From Sphagnum compactum (taxonomy: Eukaryota > Bryophyta > Sphagnopsida > Sphagnales): 64,000 nt of DNA. Below are positions 9,760 through 21,792 of the stretch, piece after piece. The notes under the pieces were generated by a model. That model ran no database searches. It was not told where the DNA came from and was given only the letters and a program-made list of their open reading frames with translations. The position numbers and the translations under genes are program-made. Position 1 is the first letter of the stretch; each line of letters starts with the position of its first letter. The stretch is from positions 12,954,271 to 13,018,270 of the forward strand of contig OZ234499.1 in NCBI GenBank assembly GCA_965153455.1, given 5' to 3'.

Positions 9760-11329
9760 GAAGCTCTCTTGAACAAGAGGCGTATTACCCTTTGAAATCA
9801 AGGGGGTCAAACTAACCTCCTTATTTAGCTATGGATGGGTGGGGTCTTCCTCAAGGATGTTATGAGAACAAATTAGCTCATTGCAAAGAAGTGGCGAACT
9901 TATGCTCCATATAGCTAGCTAGCTAGCTTCTGCAAAATGAACCTGTCTTTTAAATTATCTTGAAAGTCACCTTGTCTTCGGGTCCTAGTTTGATCTTCAA
10001 AATCCTTTGTTTCATGCCCCAATTGGAGTTGAAATCAGAAACTGATCAAAATTGGGGTACCATGCCAACAAAGAGGAGAGTGGCAAGTTTGGAAACTTTG
10101 CAAAACTCTCTCCAACAATCATGAGAATCCATTGTTTGAGCTCACATAGCACATGACTAGTTGCTAGTTTCCATCTCTCTGTGGTGATCTAGCTGAAGGA
10201 CCCACCCAAGAATTATGTCTTCAACCCATAGTTGTAGTAGAACCTCGCGGCCGGCGACTCAAAGCTTGTCCAAACCTACCTGAAAACAATAAATTTGTTC
10301 TAAGCTTGATCAAAAAAACATTTTATAAAAACAATATAAACAAGTTCGAAAGAAAAGATTGTGGTAATTGATATAGATATTCATCCCCATGCAAAAAATA
10401 TGAACTAGGTTCCACAACTAACCTGCATTAGGGTTTGTAGTAGGCTATAGTAGGGTTTACAATACCTCATAGTACAACACCTTACAATAACTTCCACAAT
10501 AGGGTTTATTTATAGGTACAAACCACAATCTCTTGTTGGTTTGGGTCATTTGTTTTATTCATGTTAATGTTACCCAAAATAGCAAAATTGACTCTAATGG
10601 CCAACATAAGAAGGTAAACTAATCCCAATTCAGGTGTTCTTGTAAAATATTATGCTCAAAGCATGAAGTTATGGTTTGGGGATGTTTCAATTTTGACTTG
10701 GATGAGAATGGGAGAACGCCAAAACAACGATGAAAAATGGCGGGTTGAGGATGGGGAATGATGGGCTAGTGATGGGAAACAAGGAGGGATAGTTAAGAAT
10801 TTAGGCTAATGATAGGGAACAATGAGATGTGGTGGGGAACAAATGAGTTTTTGAGAAGCTAATGAATGACATGGAGTGACTTTGTTGATAGTTTTTTATA
10901 TAAAAAAATTGGGCAATCAACAAACAATTGGCGCAAGGGTGGACCACACCAACAAAACTTGTAAGTTTTAAAATTTTGAAATGATCCTTGAGGCAATGGG
11001 GGGAAGATGAGGACACTAGGAATGGTAATAGGAGGCACCTTGAAGGACAATTGGGCATTGGGGTGGATGTCACCAATAGAATACAAGATTTTTAAAGTTT
11101 TCTTTTAGGATTTTGACAATGGATGAACGACAATGAAAATGGTGGGATTGGGGTGGATGTTAACAAAAAAAGATAACTTTACGTTGAAAAGAGGGTCATA
11201 AAATTTTTAAACCTTTTTTGAAGGCCCTACTCAGATATCCCAAAGTTGAGAGAGAGCCCTCTTGGGAACCCTATTCGACAACTTTCATGGTCATGCAATA
11301 TGGAGTTATGGCACTTTGCCTTTTACCTT
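9760..11329. other. intergenic DNA, nothing recognised
   Basis: A short GC-rich stretch (CTCGCGGCCGGCGACTC at about 10244) and repeats of GATGGGGAATGATGGG-like sequence near 10740-10830 are the only notable features. No coding region is supported. Confidence 0.5.
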
Positions 11330-11500
11330 AGGTTACCTCGTGCTTCTTTATTCAAAGAAAAAATGGTCCATTCTTTTTTACCTTAGGTTTCCTCTTGCTT
11401 CTTTATTTAAAGAAGGAATGGTCCATTCTTTTTTACCTTACCTTACCTTTTGCTTCTTTATTCAATGAAGGAATGGTCCATTGCTTTGTACCTTTGCATG
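11330..11500. repeat. three copies of a 55-bp tandem repeat
   Basis: TGCTTCTTTATTCAAAGAA and its variants start at 11341, 11396 and 11451, each followed by ATGGTCCATTCTTTTTTACC or a close variant. The small open frame across them is a by-product of the repeat. Confidence 0.9.
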
Positions 11501-12454
11501 TGCAGGCCATTGGGACTTTTTTTAGCATACTTCCACACTTGAAAAGCATTTCTCATCTCTTCCACACATAACAATCAAGTGCACCTCCGTGCTTAACCAA
11601 TTTGTGACAAACGACACCTTTATAGTTTACAATCTTTTCTTTATTACGATTCACACTTGATGTTAGGAACTTTAGTGTTGAGTCCTCTAACATCATCCTA
11701 GTCATTTATGATTTAAACCTATTTATCATGAAGATTTTTATGTTAAGCTAACATTCACTTAACATTAAGTTATAGCACCTATTTAACATTGCATGTCACC
11801 TAGATTTCTATTTAACACCAACTTGACATCAAGTGTGAATGCATTTTTAGTCTATTAGTGATGTTGTAGTCGATTTGTGAGAGACGAGACCCTTTTTTTT
11901 ATTACAATATTTTATTTCATTAGTGTTTTTGCGATGTGCTGATTGTTATGTTCGTTTGTGGCTTGTGTTCTCAAGCTTTTATTTGCCTTCTACGGCTTGT
12001 AGATGGGTTCCCATACATGCCTTTTTGAAAAAAAATAATTATATATGTGATTTTTTTATTTTTCTTTAACCTTACCTCCTTTGAATTGCTGAGGTCATTC
12101 AACCCCCCTTTAGAAAAGCAAAGTTGTGCTTTTGGAAAGGAAGTTAAGGTGTCTTGAAATACATTGAATTCATAGTTCATCATCTACTTCTGAAGTGGAA
12201 TCAATAACAAAATGGGATAGTGTCTCCCTAACCCAATTTGCTATAAACATTCTAGTGGAAAAAGAGACGAGCCAATGTAAAAAAGTGTGAAATGTGCTTA
12301 AGTTGTACCTTCTAGATAGAATTTTGAGGAGTATCAATATTAATAATATTTTTTTATGAGGTCATTATGCCTACATCTTCGTTAACGTACTTAATCTCCA
12401 ACATTTCACATTGATAAAGTTAAATGGGTTTTAACAAATGATATCCGTGTTTTT

Positions 12455-12575
12455 TTTTTTCAATTTTGTAATTTTGCTCAAGTGGCAATCATCCGTAAGT
12501 ATATTTAGCCAACTTTGGCAATACTCAAAATATGAAAATACAAAAATCTTAAGGTACCCTTTCATATTGTATAGG
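12455..12575. repeat. dispersed repeat, copy 1
   Basis: A run of T is followed by CAATTTTGTAATTTTGCTCA, AGTGGCAATCATCCGTAAG and TTTAGCCAACTTTGGCAAT. The same order recurs at about 13138-13255, so the two are diverged copies of one repeat about 690 bp apart. Confidence 0.65.
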
Positions 12576-12885
12576 CAATCGTGACATTTTTTGATGATTT
12601 TAATTTTATTTTCTTTTTAAAACAATTTTCCTTTTTTAAAATATTTTTCTTGAAATGGTGAAAATTTGCCACAGAAAAAATTCACTGCATGATATGGACT
12701 AATGAGACCTTTTTTTCTTTTTTTTGGTTGCAAAGTGAGTTAGGTATAACTTAGATGGCATACCTTAGAGATTATCCTTTTGTAATTTACCATTGTGAGG
12801 GATGGGAGATAGATTATTCTTTCTCAACACCACAAGTATTCTTTTGCACTAGATTGAACTTGGATGTCATCCATGAAAGGGGCAT

Positions 12886-12924
12886 GGTTTAGGGTTTAGG
12901 GTTTAGGGGTTAAACCCTAAACCC
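12886..12924. repeat. interstitial telomere-like repeat, inverted
   Basis: About three plant-type TTTAGGG units face about two CCCTAAA units around a central GGGGTTAAACCCC-like junction. This could be a relic of a double-strand-break repair or fusion event, or a chance simple repeat. Confidence 0.7.
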
Positions 12925-13137
12925 GGTAAGAGACATACAAACAATTTCACACTATGAAGACAACAAAGAAAAAGGCTTGGGTCGGTGTTCAATAAGAGAT
13001 GGAAGGTGATGGCACAAGCACTAAGTGAACAACAAAAACACTAGAGGGGGAGAAGAAGAGAATCAGTTACATGTTTGAATAAGTAGGACGATGGGATCAA
13101 ATTTTTCTATTTGCAGATGATGGATGCCAGCATTTTT

Positions 13138-13255
13138 TTTTCTTTTTTTTTTTCCCAATTTTGTGATGATGCTTAAGTAGCGATCATTTATAAGAATATG
13201 TAGCCAAATTTGGCAATTTTCAAAATATGAGAAAGTAGAAAAATCTTATAACCAA
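13138..13255. repeat. dispersed repeat, copy 2
   Basis: Diverged copy of the repeat at 12455, with CAATTTTGTGATGATGCTTA and TAGCCAAATTTGGCAATTTT in the same order. Both copies are preceded by a T-run. Confidence 0.65.
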
Positions 13256-14295
13256 TCATAACCGATTTTTTTTTTTGCGGCACTAGAGAAATTGTTTCAT
13301 ATTTCTTGATTTGTTTGGGGGGGGGGGGGTGTATTTTTAATGTGCATTTGACGTGTGACAGGCTATTGACGGTTGCAAAAATTAACCCTACATGTACGTT
13401 AAGGCCTTAAGGTGGTGGGGGGAGGAACACACCTCAAATAAGGGGCTTACGATGAGGCGATATTAATCACTAATGTGTAATAAAGTTCCCTCCACATACA
13501 CTTAGCAAATTTCTTGGAGTGCTTCATTTGCTCAAGCCAAACAAAGCCGAATAATAAGGGCTGATGATGAAATTAGATTCGAGCATGTACAATAAGGAAA
13601 AAAACATTAAAAAGTTAGAGGGGGGCAAAAAAAAAAGTTTAGAAGAAAAGGGCACAAAAACTAGAGGATTCAACAAAATATTAAACAAGGGGGTGGGTGT
13701 GTCACATTGTGGCCTTGCCATTGACATTAAAAAGTATCTGAAGGCAAAAAGAAGAATTATGGAAACTCAAATATTTCACCATGCAAAGGTATAATGTTCC
13801 AAAAAATCCTCTCAAAGAAACCAAAATAAATCCTTCAAGATATTATAACTCTATGATAACTAATCTCAAGTTTCAATACAAGCCAAAATATCATGTTTCA
13901 AAAATCCTCATATAAAAATAGACCTATTATTATTACCTAGTAAGGGCCAAAATCCCCCATTAAGCTACTATACTCTACACAATATCCTTCTTGCCTTGGT
14001 GGGCAAGGCCAACAACAAAAGAAGGAAAACACAAGAAACTCTCCACATACTAGTTGCCATCCTTTCCTCCCATTGCTGCATGGTTCCCACATGATCAACT
14101 CCCATTGTTGCTCCACCAATTTGGTAAGAAAGAAGAAGCCTTGCATGTTGTTTTTTTTTTTTTGCTGCATGAAAGAGTTTTGTGTTGTAAGCTAGTTGTC
14201 GAAGCTCGAAGCAAAAACAAAACAAAACACAACACAACACAACACAAGAAAACAAAACACAGTTCAAAATAGAAAAAGGGAGTGTCATACCCACC

Positions 14296-15535
14296 ATGAC
14301 AAAGGGTAGAGAAGGAGGAGGAGGAGGCATGAAGTATGTGAAGCTTGGCTACCATCTCTTCATCACCCATCTCTTCACTTTGCTCTTCATGTCACTTGTG
14401 TTGTTTGGAATTCTGTCAGAGGTCAGTTTGAAACTTGATGACCTATGGCAGTTGTGGGAGAATCATATTCTGAAGCTGGATCTTCTCAGCTTGGTCACCA
14501 GTTCACTAGTAGTGCTTCTTGTCTTCTTCACAACAGTTTATGTCATGTCAAGGCCGAGAACCATCTACCTTGTAGATTATGCTTGTTACTTGGCAGAAGA
14601 GCCCTTGAAAGTACCCATGAACTATTTCTTACAACACATACAGAAGTTTGGCTTGTTTGATCCCAAGAGCATCCATTTCCAGCAGATGATCTTGGAGAGA
14701 TCTGGGTTAGGAGACAATACCTATCTTCCTTCAGCTTCACACAATATTCCACCATCCTCAAGTATGAAGATATCTCGGGCAGAGGCGGAAGCTGTTGTGT
14801 TTGGGTGTTTGGATGAGCTTTTTGAGAAAACAAAGGTGAAGCCCAAGGACATTGGTGTGCTTGTAGTGAACTGTTCTCTCTTCAATCCCACTCCTTCTCT
14901 GTCAGCCACGATTGTGAACAAGTACAAAATGCGTGGCAACATTCGCAGCTTCAATTTGGGAGGAAATGGGTTGCAGTGCAAGTGTGATCTTGATCGATCT
15001 CGCCAAGGACATTTTACAAGCACATCATGGTGGTGGTGGTGGGGGTACATATGCCATTGTTGTGAGCACTGAAAACATCACACAAAACTGGTACTATGGA
15101 AATCAAAGATCCATGCTCATTCCAAATTGCCTGTTCAGACTCGGTGGAGCTGCTATTCTCCTCTCCAATAGAGCCAGAGACAGGTCCAGATCCAAGTACA
15201 AACTCGACCATGTTGTGAGGACTCACAAGGGTGCAGATGACAAGTGCTACCAATGTGTCTATCAGCAGCAAGATGAGACAGGACACATAGGAGTATCCCT
15301 TTCTAAGGACCTCATGGCCATAGCCGGGGATGCTCTCAAGACAAACATTACAACTCTAGGCCCTCTTGTACTCCCTCTCTCTGAACAGATCCTGTTTTTC
15401 ATAATCCTTGTTGCTCACAAGGTTTTCAAATTCCATGCGAAACCCTACATACCTGATTTTAAGCTTGCATTTCAACATTTCTGCATCCATGCTGGAGGGT
15501 TTTCTAACATTTGGGAAAGTGTAGTTTGTACATAG
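14296..15535 (+). pseudogene. 3-ketoacyl-CoA synthase (KCS), frameshifted and apparently truncated
   Basis: KCS enzymes condense malonyl-CoA with long-chain acyl-CoA in the ER, the first step of very-long-chain fatty-acid elongation for waxes, suberin and sphingolipids. The ATG at 14296 opens a 223-residue stretch with two hydrophobic segments (about residues 20-42 and 62-84), then the FAE1/CUT1 domain ([43 protein letters not shown]). At 14964-14966 one extra A shifts the frame. The next frame carries on as MGCSA (active-site Cys codon 14972-14974), [47 protein letters not shown] and CIHAGG (catalytic His codon 15488-15490). Homology stops after CIHAGG. The segment with the conserved Asn and about 80-90 further residues is missing, and translation ends at 15533-15535. 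A GT follows GGAGG, so an intron is possible, but I found no second exon downstream. A (GGT)n run adds Gly residues. Confidence 0.85.
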
Positions 15536-15539
15536 AACT

Positions 15540-16835
15540 AGACCTGATTTTTGAATTAGCCCTAGAGGTTATTGAATTTGAAAAACAAGTGTTAGGGTCA
15601 AAATTAAAAGGTTAAAAATTTAGAAGAACTAAATGCAAACCCACACCAAAAACCTCCCACACAATGTAAAATGTTAGAAATGGGATTGGAGATTCTTTTC
15701 AAAAGGAAGAATCACACAAGATTAGTCTTAACCTAATCATTTATGTAATGAGTTGATGATTTTGTTGAGGAAGCAACCTTGAAGGTTGTTCAACTATATT
15801 GCCTTGGGTGAACCCCCTTGCCATAGTTATTATGAATTATTTTCTAAGATGTTTTTCTAATAAGGTAAACAGGTCGATGAACAAACACTTAAGCTTTCAA
15901 AGTGCATAAACAGTCACTCTCCTATCACTTTCAACCTTAAAAGTTCAATTGATCTAGCTAGCCTTTCACTTAACACCCTTATAATCATTTATAAATCTCC
16001 ATTTGAATTTGCAAGAAGCAAAATAAAATTTCCCAAAGTAAAAGAGGTTTGAATAAATAGTCCAACCTCCAACCTCTTGTGAACACATATTTTTCCATGT
16101 GCAATTGAATGTATCATGTACATGGACATGTCAAGTTTCATACATAAACAATATCCCTCCTATTATCAAGCAATTTTGTTTATAATAACATAAAAACTTG
16201 CGCATAGGTGCAATTTACCCTTCATAAAATGAAAAATACATGTTTAGTCAAAAAATTGAATGTGTCCAAAATTTAAAAATGGGTTAATCTAGGCCAACGA
16301 TTCAAACATTAATCCACATTTAACAACTCTCATTATGCAATGGAGAGGGAAGGGAGAATGAGCTTTGCACATGTCTTTTGCCACATTCATCTAATGTTTT
16401 TTGCAACAACTCCTATGGTTGAAACTCCATGCCCATCAAGCTCCTCATAGTCCCATACCCTTACTAGCTTGAGTTCAAATTCATCCTCCTCATCATCTCT
16501 TGGTTGTCTTTTTGTTTTAATGTATTCATTGCAAGTTCCCATTGTGATTGTGTTCTTGCTCATCTTCATGGCTTGATCTTTTCAAAGTTTGAACTATGTG
16601 GTGTTCTATTCATCTCCTTTTTTTTATGCTTTCATAGGGTCCTCACCATGGTGGTCTTTTAGTAGGTTTTCTCATCTTTGTGATCTAACAACTCACCATG
16701 GTGTGATTAATAGGTGTTCACATAATTTTGGAAGTGGTGGGCTTGGTTATGTTATGACCTTTGTGCTTGCATAGGTCTTAAATATTGTGTTCCTAATCAT
16801 GTTTTTGTATTAGTCTTTCCAAGGTCATGGTCTTC
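15540..16835. other. intergenic DNA downstream of the KCS remnant
   Basis: I looked on the plus strand for the missing KCS C-terminus (RAVID, FGNTSSSS) and did not find it by eye. Otherwise AT-rich and unrecognised. Confidence 0.5.
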
Positions 16836-16839
16836 TTGT

Positions 16840-17345
16840 TTTGGTTCACATTACCATGATTTTCTCAAGGTATTTTTGTCTTCATTCTTTCATAGGTTCA
16901 ATCTACGATGACTGTTTTGTTCATCTTTCTGCCTTTGTGTTTTCACAATTTTGATGTTTGATGCTAACATTGTTCATCTTTTTGTTTTCATTGTTTTCAC
17001 AAGTTCAATTTGTAGCACTCGTTTCATTTGTCTTCCCACCTTTGTGTTCTCAAAGATATGATGCACAATGATAAGTCTTGTTTTTCTTTTCTTTTTGTGC
17101 TTTCACAAATCCAATGTGCATCAATGGTTTTGCTCATCTTCTCACCTTTGTGCTTTCAAAGTTTTAATGTGCAATGGTGTTTTTGTTCATCTTCTTGTCA
17201 TGCTCTCACAATTCTAATGTGTTGTGATGAACTTGTTCATATTCTTTTCCTCATGCTCTCACAATTCTTATGTGCAATCGTGGTCTTACTCATCTTCTTA
17301 TCTTCATGTTTTCAAAGCTTCAAACCACAAGAATGGTCTTGTTTG
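16840..17345. repeat. degenerate minisatellite, about 57-60 bp unit
   Basis: Roughly nine units vary around GTTCATCTTCTTGTC, TGCTCTCACAATTCTAATGTG and a variable spacer. The 135-codon open frame through it is cysteine- and serine-rich nonsense from the repeat, not a gene. Confidence 0.75.
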
Positions 17346-17576
17346 TCTTTTTGTTCAACTTCTTGCATTTCCCCCCTCCCCATGCCCCCCCCACCCCAAA
17401 CTCATAAGCTCTTAGACAAGGTTTCACAAGCATGAAGAGACACGCCATGCAACCTTCATTCACATTGTTATTTTTTGTTGTGTATCCTCTTATTGTGCAT
17501 CATACCTATTGTGGAAGTTCACATTGTGGTATCCCAACGGGTGAGCTTGGATACTTTTTTGAAACTTCTTGCTATA

Positions 17577-17712
17577 ATCTTTGATTGTAATAATAGAACA
17601 CAATGCCTTGAACTTTGCCTACTACTGGTTGTGAATATGATATTAATCTTTGATTGTAATAGTAGAATCCAATGCCTTGAACTTTGCCTACTACTAGTTG
17701 TGAATATGATAT
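17577..17712. repeat. 68-bp tandem duplication
   Basis: AATCTTTGATTGTAATA begins at 17577 and 17645, each followed by ATGCCTTGAACTTTGCCTAC. Two near-identical copies. Confidence 0.9.
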
Positions 17713-17869
17713 TGAGCTGTTTGTTTAATTGTGTTTAGAGAGTTCAAATTGCATTGTATTGGAACCAACAATGGTATAAGAACTTGGATAACCTTTCTAG
17801 GTATGGTTTGTGTATTAAATAGATTCCACTCAACTCTAGCTTTATTTTCATTTCTAATTGTTCCCCTTT

Positions 17870-18015
17870 GTTCTCAATGCACTTGCACAAATATCTTCTT
17901 CTATTTTTATTCTACTTGCTTCTCTTTTGAGTTCAACACACTTGCACTAGGATTTAATTTTACTTTGGCTTTTATTCACTTCTCTTTTGATCTTAACACA
18001 TTTACACTAGGGACT
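17870..18015. repeat. diverged tandem repeat of about 60-65 bp
   Basis: TTCTCTTTTGAGTTCAACAC and TTCTCTTTTGATCTTAACAC are preceded by similar TTTTATTC tracts and followed by ACTTGCACTAGG or TTTACACTAGGG. Two clear units and a partial one. Confidence 0.6.
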
Positions 18016-19247
18016 AGCAACTTTTTTAAAAATTGCAACTCCTCTATCATCTTTGATGATAGAAAGCTCATGATTTGATACAATTGAATGAAAAATGTGA
18101 GTGAAATATAACCAAATGCATTTGCCTTGGTGATCCCAAACTTGTCACTTCGTTTGTCAATTTTGGTGAGAAAATTGTTTAATTTGTTTTCAATTTGCAC
18201 ATCTACATGGATCCTTTGTAGGATTAGGAAATCCAAAATAGGATTATAATCAATGGAATGTTATAATTTAGGTTGGAAATTAGATATGCAAGAATTTACT
18301 TGTTTGTTGTGCTCTTGTGTTTCCCGTTCCATCACTTCTACCTATTGAAAACCTTCAAAAACACTTCATTTTCGAATTTCTGATTTTTGATTTCACTTTT
18401 TGGCAATATTTGTGATCTTGGGAAAATATATTCAGTGTGCTTTTTTGTGGGGAAGGATTCCAAGGTGTTCACTTTTGGTGTTGATTTGGGCCCCAGCGGC
18501 TGTGGAATAGACAAGCATGGGAGCTTCCCGGTAGTGTATATTTCAAGATAATCATCATGCATGGAAGGTGAAGATTATTTGTAGACTAGAACATCCAACC
18601 AACCCATCTGTGTTGCTCACATGCCTTCCATCATGTGACAGCTCCTCCAAATTTTGGTTTTCCATTGCCATTATGTACTGTGTGAACATCACCAATCTAA
18701 AATACAACAGCTCTAAGAGACCTGTGAACTGAAATAGTTCTCATGCTGAATGCAATATTAAGTTCTACATTTTTCCTTCCCATTCATTTAAAGACTCAGC
18801 AGCATTTCCTAAGAGTAAACATTGGAAAGAAGCTTTTTCTTCAACATAAAGATCTATGATGACCAATGCAGACCACAAGAGAGAAGGATACTGAAATTGA
18901 GAACACAGATGCCAAACTCCTGTGAAAATGTAAATTTCATCAAATGAGTTGGGACCAACAGAAGCCTTGCGAAGCCAATTGACAGCCCATAACAAAATTT
19001 TGTGAGGATAAGTGTGGTTTACAAGTCAGAAGGTCTCTCTATCATCTCTGGATCACTGACTCCATTTGTACAGATGGTCACCGTAGCGTAGCCCTTGCAA
19101 CAAAAGAAATTCAGGACTGGAATATACGGAATCTCACTCAAACTTCTACTCTTTGATCCTGTCTTCCCTATTCTTTAGTGTGTTACAGCTACTTGGCCCA
19201 AATGGCAGAATGTCTTTGGGCATTGGTCAATGTTTGGACTAGGTACC

Positions 19248-21071
19248 TCAGCAAGCTGCTGGTGAATGTGAGAAATGTGGGTATTTTGGTTTGGTGAAGT
19301 TGACAGATTGATTATCTAATGTGGTAACTCTCTCGCAGGATGGGCACATGGTCAAGGTGGCTGCAGGCAGTGGCATGTGAAAATCATGTGCCATCACACG
19401 AGGAGCTGCAGCTTTGATGGCTCTCAACTCTTGCAACTCCTTTTGCAGTCTGGTGTTCTCCTCTGTCAAGGTCTCACAACACTGTTTGAGCAGTTCACAG
19501 TCTACTTCAGTCTGCTTCAGCTTTGTCCTGCATACAAAGAAAAACAAAGCAATCTATATTAGAGAATGAATGATCCTGATCTCAGTTAGTCAGGTATTTT
19601 TAGCTTCAAAAGCAAAAAGGTTTGTTTAAGTTTGTAACATGAGATTAAATATCTTTCATGAGAATAGAGAAATCTCCGTTCTCACGATGACGAAGAAACA
19701 GCAAGGCTAACACTTCCTCAGGAAGCCACAGAAAGAACCAAACAAGGGAAGACAAGAAACAAAACAAAAAACACACACCGGTATGAACAAAAGTGTAACA
19801 TGAGATTAAACAACAACAGACACAATCAGACAAGAAGACACTATATAACAAATGCACCACTCAGATACAACAGTCTTAAAACACATGAGATCACAGAAAG
19901 CCATACCTTGCTCTCCTGTTTTGGAACCAGACTTCCACTTGACGAGGTCGCAAGTTGAGCTGTTTGGCTAGTGCGCTCTTTTGCTTCTATGGAGGAAATA
20001 GCACAAAAGGTATAATAATCAGATAAGCAGTAACAGGAAAGCTACAGAGAGAATTGGCACATTTCCAAGAGTAGAAAACAAACCCCATCCTCAAGAATTG
20101 GCACATTTCCAAGAGTAGAAACAAAACCCATCTGCAAGAATTGACACATTTCCAAGAGGAGAAACAAAACCCATCTGCAAGAATTGGCACATTTCCAAGA
20201 GTAGAAACAAACCCATCCTTGAGGATCAGAAGATAGTAAAATAGGCAATGAATGAGAGCAGAGAGAGTTTAGGAAGGCAGACATACATACCGGGCTGAGA
20301 GTAATATGGTCCTTGAAGCTTTCTTCTAGAAGTGCCGATTGTTCTTTGGAGAGACGAAGCTTCTTTCTGGTAATTCCTCCATCTTCATCATCGCTGCCAC
20401 CTCTTGAACTTAGGTCGCAAGCTCTTTCCCTCTCCAGATCAAATTCGTGAAAGCACTTCTCTTGTCTTCCCCGCTTCATCATGCCTATGCTGCTTGGAGA
20501 CGACGTTGACAGCACAGTTTCTTCTTCACATTCGGTTGTTGAAGGTAATTGATTGATGTCGATGCCTCTAGGAGATGTCCCATGGCCTCCAGAGGAATAT
20601 GTTTCTACCTCGCCGTCGTTGTAACCTGAACCAGCAAAACGCTGCACAACCATCATAAAAAATGCAGAATCCAAGATCACAAGACAAAGAAGATGCGACC
20701 CAAAAAGAGTTTGTTCTCAACCTCTAGTGGGTAACGAAGACTGAGATATAAAACGCACCGCTGCCTGAATTAGTCCTAGATCCGTTCCAGTGATGTTGCC
20801 ATGAGAAGGTGGTATTGTTGGTAGATGAGGGATCAGGCGGCGTGCCAGAAGAGGAGTCAGAAGGCCTCATAAAGGGCTGCAACAAGTCAAGCTGCACAGG
20901 ACATTGTCTTGGGGGGTCCGAGTAGTTCTCATCATGTCCTCTCTGCAACATCAGACCTAAGTCCATTTGCAAGCCTAAGCTGCACGCCCCTCCGGAGTGA
21001 TCATCCGCCATTACTCTCATGCTCGACCGCAACTCGTTTCGAAACCTCTCCTTCCCTTCCGCAAGCAACAT
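19248..21071 (-). CDS. homeodomain-leucine zipper class II transcription factor
   Basis: Nuclear transcription factor that dimerises through its zipper to bind CAATNATTG-type sites; class II members act mostly as repressors in shade and auxin responses. Exons (minus): 21071-20759, 20625-20291, 19986-19907 and 19527-19248, all with GT-AG borders and matching phases, giving 335 codons. The N-terminus has an LxLxL-like motif (LGLQMDLGL, about residues 33-41). The homeodomain is about residues 191-248 ([41 protein letters not shown] at 236-239). The leucine zipper follows ([20 protein letters not shown]), then the class II signature CPSCERV (304-310). The homeodomain is split between exons 2, 3 and 4. 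The ATG at 21071 is the first in frame; MRVMADD at codon 18 is an alternative start. The gene looks intact. The splice model is mine, made from sequence alone. Confidence 0.93.
20051..20222. repeat. 43-44-bp minisatellite inside HD-Zip intron 2
   Basis: GAATTGGCACATTTCCAAGA and close variants start at 20051, 20095, 20138 and 20181. The array fills over half of the intron between exon 2 (ends 20291) and exon 3 (starts 19986). An open frame reading through from exon 2 is an artefact. Confidence 0.92.
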
Positions 21072-21073
21072 TT

Positions 21074-21085
21074 TCACTCCAACAT
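21074..21085 (-). promoter_or_regulatory. minimal upstream ORF (Met-Leu-Glu-stop)
   Basis: ATGTTGGAGTGA lies in the HD-Zip 5' leader and stops two bases before the main ATG at 21071. The same AAAATGTTG context surrounds both start codons. Such a uORF could reduce or gate translation of the factor by termination-reinitiation. Whether this stretch is transcribed is not shown. Confidence 0.4.
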
Positions 21086-21792
21086 TTTCAATCCCACAAC
21101 ACACGAATGAATGCAGAGCTGAACACTAGTGCACCCTGAGTCTAAAACCAGATAACTAAGTCTTTGTTAGCATGGTGAAGCCCACCCGAGTGCACACACA
21201 CTTAATGCCAGACATGTTTCTATAGTCCACATGACCCCAGAAAGAATGAATGTAGGGATACCAAACTTTGGCAAGTTGTTTCTGGTTGCAACAGAATCTG
21301 TCTAGTCTCTACCCCGATTAAGGGCAGAACCAACAAACCTGGACACTACAAGAGGCAACGCTCTGAACACAAGCTTTTAACTTGCGCAACTTGAAGATCC
21401 AGTCGGAGTACAACAGACTCTCAAGCTGGATAGAAGAGAAAATGAAACCCTACAGATGATACAGCAGCAGAAAATACAGCAACAGAGAGAAGAAGGCCAG
21501 AAAGTAGAAACCACTAGTGAAACAAACAGGTAGCAGGTATTGCAGACGCGAACTGAGAGCTTATTAGCTTCCTTCCTTTTCCTGTAGCATGCAGACAACC
21601 ACCTTCAAGAACGGCGATGGTGGCTACTGTGGCTGATTGGCTGCTGCATCCAGTGATGAGCCTGTCGTTGGTCGCCCCTAATCTTTGGATCCACTACCCT
21701 CCTACATCCTTTGTTACAATACCCATCATCATCATCGTCTCTCCAACACTCTCTTCTCTCTTCTCTCTCTTTCATTCTCCATCTCCATCTCA

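Noticed and set aside
13968-14330. Minus-strand frames overlapping the KCS 5' end
   Set aside because: They run through CAACA/poly-A low-complexity DNA and overlap a strongly supported coding frame.
17028-17435. 135-codon Cys/Ser-rich frame
   Set aside because: Periodic peptide from a degenerate 57-60-bp repeat; no family resemblance.
20042-20290. Minus-strand open frame continuing the HD-Zip exon past 20291
   Set aside because: It runs through a GTATGTATG donor into a 43-bp repeat, while the true homeodomain continues in frame at 19986.
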